Shown here: one piece after another, positions 27,848 to 34,186 of the stretch
Numbering within the stretch: position 1 is the first letter of the stretch
How the letters are laid out: each line of letters opens with the position of its first letter
DNA from: Allosphingosinicella sp.
GTDB taxonomy: Bacteria; Pseudomonadota; Alphaproteobacteria; Sphingomonadales; Sphingomonadaceae
DNA length: 34,186 bases
NCBI GenBank assembly: GCA_030447665.1
Contig: JAUJOJ010000004.1
Location: 122,822-157,007, forward strand
Reading direction: 5' to 3'
The notes under the pieces: generated by a model
Told to the model about the DNA's origin: nothing
The model's input: the letters and a program-made list of their open reading frames with translations, nothing else
The model's database searches: none
Position numbers and translations under genes: made by a program

Positions 27848-28246
27848 GGAGCTCGCCAATTCCGAAGGTCATCCCAATCGCGCCAAAGGAGCTGCACCGT
27901 TGCCGGGGCCGCCCCCCTCTTCGCCCTCGGAACCCCATCCGGGCGCGCGCTGTCGCTGTCGTCGGGGCGACGGCAAGCAACCGCCCAGCGGGACGCTTGT
28001 GGCTTGTTGATTGGCATTGCGCGGGACGAACGATGCCTGAGCGATATAGTTCTGGAGAGTAGAAGAAGCTGGCCGGGTGAACACGCCGCCGCCCATCATA
28101 ATCCCATAGTAACGGCCATCGCGCCTGGCCGCTATTGATGCAGGCAAGCTGATTTGCCGGGGACCGGGCACCGGCCGCACCAGGGCCGGCGTGCTCCCAC
28201 TGGTTCCTTTCGGATCAGGAGCCGCGCAGCGCCGATTGTCGGGAGA
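27848..28246. other. mrp promoter region
   Basis: These 399 bp separate mrpA from a divergent small ORF. On the minus strand AGAAC-N16-CGTT at 28029-28053 differs by one base from the EcfG consensus and lies about 180 bp before the mrpA start. A minus-strand frame through 27869-28180 is Gly/Pro/Arg-rich and not protein-like. Nothing else was recognised. Confidence 0.4.
28029..28053 (-). promoter_or_regulatory. Candidate EcfG-type promoter upstream of mrpA
   Basis: The minus strand reads AGAAC, sixteen bases, then CGTT. The alphaproteobacterial general stress sigma factor recognises GGAAC-N16/17-CGTT; the only mismatch is the first base. The orientation is toward mrpA. A chance match cannot be excluded. 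Confidence 0.3.
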
Positions 28247-28426
28247 ATGCCAGTGTCAGGCGAAGATTGCGTCTACTTCATGGCTCGTGCCGAAGCCGAG
28301 CTGGACCTCGCGCAACGCGCCGAGCACCCCAAGGCCGTCGAGGCCCATTACCTTCTCGCGCAATCTTATCTGGACCGGCTTTATGGCGACGTCTCGCTCG
28401 TGGAGTCCGAAGGACGTGCCAACTAG
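28247..28426 (+). CDS. Small acidic helical protein, unknown (59 aa)
   Basis: The product is short, acidic and helical (MARAEAELDLAQRAEHPKAV, then AHYLLAQSYLDRLYG). It resembles small conserved hypothetical proteins of sphingomonads, with a TPR-like spacing of small residues. The ATG at 28247 is only 2-3 bases after GGGAG; the GTG at 28253 has better spacing and may be the true start. It converges on kdpE. Confidence 0.6.
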   Translation: MPVSGEDCVYFMARAEAELDLAQRAEHPKAVEAHYLLAQSYLDRLYGDVSLVESEGRAN

Positions 28427-28440
28427 AGCCAGATCGTTCG

Positions 28441-28489
28441 AGGTGGAAGCGCTTCGCGCTTCCCGAGCCGTCAGGTGATTCCACCTGAC
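28441..28489. repeat. Tandem palindromes (REP-like) between convergent genes
   Basis: Two hairpins lie side by side: GAAGCGC-TTC-GCGCTTC (28446-28462) and GTCAGGTG-ATTC-CACCTGAC (28470-28489). A third, mutually exclusive pairing joins AGGTGGAA (28441-28448) to TTCCACCT (28479-28486). They lie between the 3' ends of the small ORF and kdpE, so a transcription-ending or mRNA-stabilising role is plausible. No T-run is present. The preceding CTAGAGC box resembles the start of the element at 7433. Confidence 0.6.
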
Positions 28490-28552
28490 CAGAAAGCACT
28501 CTGGTTTCGAGATGCCCCGCCACGAGCTCGCGAACGTCCGCCCGCGGCGCGC

Positions 28553-29260
28553 TCAGGAGGATCGATGGCTTGAGGCTGTTTCGGGGGACGCCAGCCGGTA
28601 TCCCACACCGAGCTCGGTGAGCACCAGGCGAGGCTCGGCAGGGTCTTCCTCAAGCTTCTGTCGAAGCAGGGCGATGTAGCTTCGAAGATATTGGGCGTCT
28701 GCGGCCGGATCTCCCCAGCCTGCGAGAAGAAGCCGGCGGTGGGTCACGACCTGGCCGGAATGTTCGGCCAGGGTCCGAAGCAGATCATATTCCTTCGGAG
28801 AGAGCTTCACCTCGTCTCCCATCAGCCGCACCTCCCGACGACGAAAATCGATCGCCAGATCCTCGCTCTCGAAGATTTCAGCTTTCGGCGTTTGGGAGAC
28901 GAGCCGGCGCTCGGCGGCCCTGATCCTCGCCAGCAGCTCGTCGATGTTGAAGGGCTTGTCGACATAATCGTCCGCGCCGGCATCGAGCGCCGCCACCTTT
29001 TCGCTTTCCTGGTGCCGTGCCGAGATGACGATCACGGCGACCTCGCCAAGGCTGCGGAGGTTCGAAATCAGATCCTTGCCGTCGGCATCCGGGAGACCGA
29101 GGTCGAGCAGAACCAGGTTCACCGCATTTTCTCTTGCGACCCGGAGGCCTTCCACCGCGCTCGCCGCGCTGAAGACGACCGAGCCGGTGGCGGTGAGCAC
29201 CGGCTGGAGCACCCGCGCGATCGCAGGCTCGTCGTCGAGGATCAGGATACGAAGGGTCAT
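28553..29260 (-). CDS. kdpE: Two-component response regulator KdpE
   Basis: The product is an OmpR/PhoB-type regulator of 235 residues. The receiver has D9/D10, the phosphoacceptor D53 in LVLLDLGLPD and K102 in VDKPF. The winged-helix domain (about 130-225) includes VKLSPKEYDLLRTLAEHSGQ and RSYIALLRQKLEEDP, close to KdpE. The ATG at 29260 overlaps the kdpD stop (ATGA). The KdpFABC potassium pump it would normally control is not in this window. Confidence 0.92.
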   Translation of the reverse strand: MTLRILILDDEPAIARVLQPVLTATGSVVFSAASAVEGLRVARENAVNLVLLDLGLPDADGKDLISNLRSLGEVAVIVISARHQESEKVAALDAGADDYVDKPFNIDELLARIRAAERRLVSQTPKAEIFESEDLAIDFRRREVRLMGDEVKLSPKEYDLLRTLAEHSGQVVTHRRLLLAGWGDPAADAQYLRSYIALLRQKLEEDPAEPRLVLTELGVGYRLASPETASSHRSS

Positions 29261-30780
29261 GACGACGTCACCTTGCTCAGCTCGAGAGGAAGACGGATCG
29301 TGATCCTGGTGCCCCCGAGCCGATCGTCCGCGCGTGCGGCCTCGATCGAGCCGCCGAACGCTTCGGCGAAGCCCTTGGCGATCGAGAGGCCGAGGCCGCT
29401 CCCGTCATGGGGCAGCGAGGTGCGCGACCGGTAAAAACGTTCAAACACGAGCGTCAGGTCGGCGGCGAGAATTCCCTCGCCCGCGTCGGTGATCGTGATC
29501 GCAAGATCGTCTCCGGCTGCGCTGGCCGACACGATGATGCGGGAACCCTGCGGACTGTAGCGCACGGCATTTTCAAGAACGTTGTAGAATACTTGTTCGA
29601 GCATCACCGGGTCTGCACGGACCGGCGCCGCGGCGATGTCGTATCGCTTCGCGATTTCGTGGCTGCTCCCCAACGTGCGGGTGCGCGAAATGGCGGCGCC
29701 CAGCACCTCCAGCGCGTCGCACTCGGTGAACTGACGGTGGTCCACCCCCGCCTGGAGCCGCCCGAGGTTGAGGAGGTTCGTGGTATAGCGGTTCAGCCTT
29801 TCGCATTGCTCCTCGATCGTGTTGAGGAGGTCGCGGCGCATCTCGCCGTCGAGCTCGGCGCCAAATCTCGAGAGACTGCTTGCCGAGGCGGAGATCGCGC
29901 TCAGCGGGGTCCTCATGTCGTGGGACACCGAGGACAGCAGCGCCGTCTTGAACTCTTCGGATCGCTTGACGAGCTCGGCCTCGGACAGCCGCTCCAGGAG
30001 CAGGCATCGTTCGAGGGTGATGCTGAGAAGGTTCACGAAGGCCGCCAGATCATACGCCTCGGAGCGCCGGCCGGACCTTTTCGGCCACTTCATCACGAGC
30101 GCGGCACCCGTGCCCGGGGGCATTGCCAAGCCGAGAGCTTGGTATTCGCCGCGCCGCAGGCTCTGCTCCCCGGAAGCCAGCAGCTCGCGCGCAAGCTCCA
30201 CCTGCTCCGAGCCGTGCTGAAGGGGTATCAGGTCCGCTCCCGATGTGACGAATATCTCCGGCCCGGCACTGCTGTCAGCGTCGCTGAAGCCTGCGATTGC
30301 CGAAGGTATGTCCTCCATCTCCACCGCTGCCTGCAGCCTCTGGCTGACGTCGAGAAGGGCGCGCATGCGGCGGCTTGACGATTCGGCAGCAAGCGCCCGG
30401 TCCTTCAGCCGCCCTGCGAGAAGACCCGATGTCGCGGCGCTCAGGTTGAAGGCCAGCAGCGGGACATATTCTTCAGCCGACGTGAGGCTGAATCTGAAGA
30501 CTGGGTCACTCAGGAAAAAATTGTAGATGATCGACGCAAGGATCGCGGCGAGCAATCCGCCTCGCAGCCCCTCCAAAGCGCCCACGAGCGTGACGCCAAC
30601 TAGAAAGAGAATCGCGGCCGTAACGGGTCGGCTCGTCTGCTGCGCGAACGCGGCGGCGGAAGCCGCTAAGATGAAGACCGCCACGGCCGCTGCCCTGACA
30701 TAAGGGCCCGTTGCCGCAAACTGCGTCAGGAGGGGCAGGGGATAAGACGGCGGAGCCTTGCTCCCAGGCCTGCGGCTCAT
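29257..30780 (-). CDS. kdpD: KdpD-type sensor histidine kinase lacking the KdpD/Usp N-terminus
   Basis: The product has 507 residues, against about 890 in E. coli KdpD. It begins with a short polar tail, then the DUF4118 membrane bundle (helices about 27-47, 52-70, 72-90 and 104-122). A GAF-like region follows (about 140-260), then HisKA with SSVSHDMRTPLSA (H287), N-box NVLENAVRYSP and GLGLSIAKGFAEAFGG. The start is the ATG at 30780, preceded by GAAGGAGG. The frame extends 72 codons further upstream, but that stretch is Arg-rich and overlaps the neighbouring gene. The ATP-binding KdpD and universal-stress domains are absent, as in several alphaproteobacterial short forms. Confidence 0.87.
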   Translation of the reverse strand: MSRRPGSKAPPSYPLPLLTQFAATGPYVRAAAVAVFILAASAAAFAQQTSRPVTAAILFLVGVTLVGALEGLRGGLLAAILASIIYNFFLSDPVFRFSLTSAEEYVPLLAFNLSAATSGLLAGRLKDRALAAESSSRRMRALLDVSQRLQAAVEMEDIPSAIAGFSDADSSAGPEIFVTSGADLIPLQHGSEQVELARELLASGEQSLRRGEYQALGLAMPPGTGAALVMKWPKRSGRRSEAYDLAAFVNLLSITLERCLLLERLSEAELVKRSEEFKTALLSSVSHDMRTPLSAISASASSLSRFGAELDGEMRRDLLNTIEEQCERLNRYTTNLLNLGRLQAGVDHRQFTECDALEVLGAAISRTRTLGSSHEIAKRYDIAAAPVRADPVMLEQVFYNVLENAVRYSPQGSRIIVSASAAGDDLAITITDAGEGILAADLTLVFERFYRSRTSLPHDGSGLGLSIAKGFAEAFGGSIEAARADDRLGGTRITIRLPLELSKVTSS

Positions 30781-30955
30781 ACCCTCCTTCGCCTTCGCTG
30801 TTTCAGGGCCATGATCGTGCCCGCGCAGCGCCGCTCGACCGGCAAGTTTCTTCCCGGCATGAGCTTCTCCTCCCTGCTGGAGCCGCGCGGCAACCTTGTG
30901 GCTGCGGGACCCCCGGCGCCTGCCGAGCAGCCGCCGCCTTCTCGCCACATAGATA

Positions 30956-31292
30956 TCAGACTTCATGGCAACGCTTGAAGGGGCCGCCACTCGCACCCGT
31001 CAACACGGCGCGGTCTTCGTCCAGAACGAAGGTCGTCGCCGGACACATATTTTCGGCCGATCGACGATGGCCGCAGGTCGAGAGCATAGACATCCGTCCC
31101 GGTTGTCACGCGAACCTGCCCATCCAGGAAGTTGACCCGAAAAGACGTTCCGCCGTCGCACATGAAACCCGCTGAGTGATGCTGCTCAAGCTCAGGCGCA
31201 GAACCGGCGCACCCCGCCAAGCTGCCCAGAACAAGCAGAGCTCCGGTCAGCGGGAGGAAAAGGCTATCGGGAGCAATCGCGGCCCGCATCAT
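30956..31292 (-). CDS. MliC-like lipoprotein (frameshift in C-terminal part)
   Basis: A signal peptide with lipobox LAGC (residues about 25-28) leads to FMCDGGTSFRVNFLDGQVRV and GTDVYALDLRPSSIG. The pattern of the first Cys, a run of strands and Y-x-L resembles the MliC/PliC C-type lysozyme inhibitor fold. The frame then shifts near 31035. The alternative frame gives TTFVLDEDRAVLTGASGGPF and ends KRCHEV at 30956, supplying the second Cys expected for the family. As written, the original frame ends at 30963. The start ATG shares one base with the transglycosylase stop (TGATG), so the two are translated together. Confidence 0.7.
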
Positions 31293-33334
31293 CAGCCCGG
31301 GCGGCTCGATTTACCCAGATAGTGGGAGATATGCGCCCCTGGCTGGCCGGCCGCATTTGCTCGCTTGATCGCGTCATAGACGACTGCATTCTCAAGCACC
31401 CGCTGCACATAGCCGCGCGTTTCGGAAAAAGGGATGTCCTCGATCCATCTGACGATATCGGCACCCGGCATCCGGGGATCGCCATTGTCCCGCACCCATT
31501 TGAGGACGTTGCCCGCCCCGGCGTTATAACTGGCCGCCGCAAGCGCGGCGTTGTTCCCCCAGTAATGCATCAGGCCCTGAAAATAGTGGCTGCCCAGCAT
31601 GATGTTATAAGCCGGGTCGAGCGTCAGCCTCCGCTGATCGTAGGGAAGCCCAAGCTTGCCGGCGACTTCACGGCCGGTGCCGGGCATGAGCTGCATCATG
31701 CCGCGCGCGCCTGCGTGGCTTACAGCAGCACGGTCGAAGGAGCTTTCCTGGCGGATGATGCCATGCGCGAGCGCCCAATATTGGCTTTGCGCCGCTGGGA
31801 TGGCTACCTCCGGATAGCCGGCGCGCGCGTAGAACGGCTTGCCTTCATTGCGGGCGCTCCGCGCCAGCCACACGCCGAGGTCTGGCCGCCCGATCTGCCC
31901 GGCGAGCTCTCCGACCAGGCTCCTGTTCCCTTCCCTGCTTGCATGCTCGGCAAGCGCTCGAACGAACACCGATTGGTCCTCCCATTGACCGGTTTGTCCC
32001 AGCAGGCGAACCGCCTCGACAAGTCCGGGGCTCTGGAAGGCGCCTCTCTCGTCTTCGCTTATCTGGGCCTCGAGGATGGCCGCCGGCGCGGGAACGCTTC
32101 GCCCGACGCGCTCCAGCGAGAGCTGGCCATAGAAGAGCTCGGGATAGGCAGACGCTTCGTTGAAGTAATTATTGGCCTGATCCGCATCGCCCGCCGCCAG
32201 AGCAGCGCGGCCCGCCCAATAAAAGCCCTTGGTGAGGACCTGCCCGGACCGACCCCCGCGCGCATATTTCACGAACAAGGAGGCGGCGTCGGCGGGACGG
32301 CTGAGCTTATCGAGCGCCGTTGTCGCTCCCAGCCAAGTGAGACTGGTATAATCGTCGCGCTCGCCGACGGGCCGATCGACGATGACCGTCCCCGCGGGGT
32401 AGGCGTCATCGATCTGACTCGCGATCTGGTAGGCTGTCAGCCAGTCACGATCGGCCGCCGCGCCGCGCGCGGTCGCCAGCAATGTCTCCAGCCATTTCTT
32501 TGGGGCCAGCGGGCTGTGTACGAGCGTCCGCGGCTGCGCGAGCAGCGCACGCGCGGCGGAAACCTGGCCTGCTTTGCGGAGCCAGTTCGTTCGATCGATG
32601 ATGATGCCGGGGTCCCCGGTGGCAGCCGAGCCGAGCAGCGCCAGTCGCGATGCAACGTCGGGAGCATTGGTCTGCAAGGCAAGCCGCGCCTCGAACGCCG
32701 CTCTGCGTGGGGCCGAGGACAAGGGCATGATCTGCCGCGCGCTCGCCGCATGGCCGTCAGCGAGAAGCTGCTCGATCCTGCGATCATGGTCCGACCCGCC
32801 AAGCGCGGCTCCGAAGCTTCCGAGCAGACGGTTTTCGAGGGTGCCAGGCATCGCACCTGCATGCCAAGCCCGCCGGGCCGCCTCCCTGGCTTCGTTCAAC
32901 TGCCCTAGAGCGAGGAGGGCCAGCGCGTGCCCTGCGTGTCCGGACGCCGTCAGGGGCGGATGAACGCGAAAATAGGAGACCACTTCGGCTGGTGAACTGC
33001 TGTCAGGGTCAATGGAACGCTCTGCGCTCCTCCGGAGCGCGAGCTCACCGGGCCAGCCGCGATAGCTGATCAGAAAGGAAGCGTAGGAGGAAAAAGGCAG
33101 CGCACTCGAATGTCTGAGGCTCCTCCAACGGGCGAGGGCAGCGCTGGCTGCAGGCGAGAAGCCCGAAGCGGCCGGGGCCGTTGGTTGGACCGCAACAGGC
33201 GGGGAGGCGAGTGGCTGAACTGCCGGAACGGGCGCATCATCGGCAGCGCCGACACGCGACTGAACGGTCGCACCGTAAGCTGCGGAGGCAATGAGCCCCA
33301 GACCCAGACCCGTTCTGTGCACGATAGAGATCAT
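31292..33334 (-). CDS. Soluble lytic murein transglycosylase (Slt family)
   Basis: This periplasmic enzyme cleaves peptidoglycan glycosidic bonds to give 1,6-anhydro ends. The start at the ATG at 33334 gives a signal peptide (MISIVHRTGLGLGLIASAAY); in-frame starts at 33373 and 33493 are possible. A long superhelical alpha-domain follows (about 100-490, with many TPR-like repeats). The SLT domain comes next, with catalytic E530 in GIIRQESSFDRAAVS, then GARGMMQLMPGTG and AAASYNAGAGNVLKW. The length of 680 residues is typical of Slt70-like enzymes. It is the first gene of a two-gene unit with the MliC-like lipoprotein. Confidence 0.93.
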   Translation of the reverse strand: MISIVHRTGLGLGLIASAAYGATVQSRVGAADDAPVPAVQPLASPPVAVQPTAPAASGFSPAASAALARWRSLRHSSALPFSSYASFLISYRGWPGELALRRSAERSIDPDSSSPAEVVSYFRVHPPLTASGHAGHALALLALGQLNEAREAARRAWHAGAMPGTLENRLLGSFGAALGGSDHDRRIEQLLADGHAASARQIMPLSSAPRRAAFEARLALQTNAPDVASRLALLGSAATGDPGIIIDRTNWLRKAGQVSAARALLAQPRTLVHSPLAPKKWLETLLATARGAAADRDWLTAYQIASQIDDAYPAGTVIVDRPVGERDDYTSLTWLGATTALDKLSRPADAASLFVKYARGGRSGQVLTKGFYWAGRAALAAGDADQANNYFNEASAYPELFYGQLSLERVGRSVPAPAAILEAQISEDERGAFQSPGLVEAVRLLGQTGQWEDQSVFVRALAEHASREGNRSLVGELAGQIGRPDLGVWLARSARNEGKPFYARAGYPEVAIPAAQSQYWALAHGIIRQESSFDRAAVSHAGARGMMQLMPGTGREVAGKLGLPYDQRRLTLDPAYNIMLGSHYFQGLMHYWGNNAALAAASYNAGAGNVLKWVRDNGDPRMPGADIVRWIEDIPFSETRGYVQRVLENAVVYDAIKRANAAGQPGAHISHYLGKSSRPG

Positions 33335-33539
33335 GGCCCTTGGTAGAGCTTTGGCCTGGCGCGCCGTTACCATGGGTTTTTTATGCCACTGCACGCCCAT
33401 TCCGGCGGGAGAAAAGCCTGGCCAAATCGCAAGAACATGATGCATGAAGCAATGCGGCTGGTGCCTGTGGAAGCTGCTCTGCCAGGTGCGCACAAGGCCG
33501 CTCGCGCAAGTCGCAAGCGACCAAGCCCTCCCGTAAGTC

Positions 33540-34186
33540 CTACAGTCCGAACAGCTTGAGCGCCGCGTCGCCTAAGCCGCGCAAGCCGCGGCCCCACAGG
33601 CCGCCTCTGGTGCCAAGACGCGGGACTTCCTCGTAAAGGTAGTAACCGGGCCCGTCCCGGAAGCTGTCGTTGAAGAGCTCCTGCTTGCCGAGCAGGTAGG
33701 CTCCGAAGGCCTCGCTTCGGGAAACCGAATAAGCGAGACCTGCGCTGAAGCCCAAGGTCGCTGCCCGGTTGATGCCGCGCCCCGATCCGGCCGGTTCGAG
33801 CCGCACACCGCGCGTGCCCTCGACAATGAGGCTGCATGGGCCGTGGAACACGAGGTAGCGAAATTGGAAGGTCAGCCAGGCCGAAAGGTGCCGAAGGCGC
33901 CAGTGGCGGGAGATCGATAGAGGCTGGCCAATCGGCTGCAGCAGTCCCCGCAGAGCGCGAGGCCGCAGGACCATCGCGGAGCCGGCGGCGATCTCGATCA
34001 GCGCCACCTCCGCAAAGCCATCGTCGGTCGCCGATATCACGACGGCATCGGTGCTTTGCACGCGTATGCGAACCAAGGCGACCATTCCCGAGGCGAGGCT
34101 GCTGAGCGGCATCGACCAGCTCAACAGCCATTTGGTCCGTTTCCCGGACTGTTCCGGAACGCTCTGCACCGCCTCCGGAAGGATCA
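33540..34186 (-). CDS. Paralogue of the 577-aa coiled-coil membrane protein, C-terminal part (runs off window)
   Basis: The frame is open to the right window edge and ends at the TAG at 33540-33542. The visible 215 or so codons match residues 363-577 of the protein encoded at 1369-3102. There are only about a dozen amino-acid differences, for example SADDV/STDAV, DNGF/DDGF, IADG/IAAG and KVFGL/KLFGL. The reading frame is preserved and substitutions are mostly synonymous or mild, which suggests a functional gene. A start inside the window (ATG-like at 34169) is not needed. Whether the upstream coiled-coil region is also duplicated cannot be seen. Confidence 0.88.
   Translation of the reverse strand, partial: ILPEAVQSVPEQSGKRTKWLLSWSMPLSSLASGMVALVRIRVQSTDAVVISATDDGFAEVALIEIAAGSAMVLRPRALRGLLQPIGQPLSISRHWRLRHLSAWLTFQFRYLVFHGPCSLIVEGTRGVRLEPAGSGRGINRAATLGFSAGLAYSVSRSEAFGAYLLGKQELFNDSFRDGPGYYLYEEVPRLGTRGGLWGRGLRGLGDAALKLFGL
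33540..34186 (-). repeat. Inverted paralogous repeat, right copy
   Basis: Reverse-complement partner of 2456-3102, aligned without gaps and cut by the window edge. The perfectly identical block corresponds to 33643-33959. Confidence 0.93.

Noticed and set aside
27869..28180. Minus-strand frame upstream of mrpA
   Set aside because: The composition is Gly/Pro/Arg-rich, no ribosome-binding site was seen, and it covers the likely promoter region.
1..34186. CRISPR array, prophage, integrase, toxin-antitoxin or defence genes
   Set aside because: No regular spaced repeats and no characteristic proteins were found on either strand.

Overview
The window is GC-rich chromosomal DNA from an alphaproteobacterium, most likely a sphingomonad. 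The evidence is a fused MrpA/B subunit heading a group-2 mrp operon, several short PilZ proteins, a low-specificity threonine aldolase of alphaproteobacterial type, and an intergenic repeat typical of the class. No rRNA, tRNA, CRISPR array, phage module or insertion sequence was recognised.

Layout: 1-3102 (+) carries a 5'-truncated DUF2254 membrane protein and a 577-residue coiled-coil membrane protein. 3171-7422 (-) carries nhaA and pepN. 7599-9889 (-) carries a PilZ protein and a translationally coupled threonine aldolase/EamA exporter pair, both broken by frameshifts. 10063-10874 (+) carries two PilZ proteins. 11160-14768 (-) carries a double-domain KaiC-like ATPase overlapping a hybrid histidine kinase. 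14769-15480 holds a PilZ relic and one doubtful ORF. 15481-19514 (-) carries DUF421, an MscS fragment, DUF389 and an SLC13/RCK_C permease. 19843-21847 (+) carries five small proteins, mostly membrane or exported. 21976-27847 (-) is a complete mrpA(B)CDEFG operon. 28247-28426 (+) is a small ORF. 28553-30780 (-) is kdpDE. 30956-33334 (-) is a lytic transglycosylase coupled to an MliC-like lipoprotein. 33540-34186 (-) is a second copy of the C-terminal part of the 577-residue protein.

The recurring theme is cation, pH and turgor homeostasis: NhaA, Mrp, KdpDE, an MscS remnant and several small membrane proteins. Signalling genes (PilZ, KaiC/histidine kinase) and a peptidoglycan-lysis pair are interspersed.

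Two large-scale observations stand out. First, the two ends of the window carry inverted, ungapped, near-identical copies of the same coding segment, with a 317-bp block of perfect identity flanked by diverged sequence. This looks like gene conversion, or a substrate for inversion of about 31 kb. Second, at least 15 frameshifts interrupt otherwise well-conserved reading frames. Most are single missing bases in or next to short G/C runs, and restoring them gives full-length family members. This fits sequencing or assembly error better than gene decay for most of them. One missing base fuses mrpA to mrpD in a spurious 1570-codon frame. I found no clearly new system; the KaiC/kinase pair, the inverted paralogues and the transglycosylase/MliC pair are the best candidates for follow-up.
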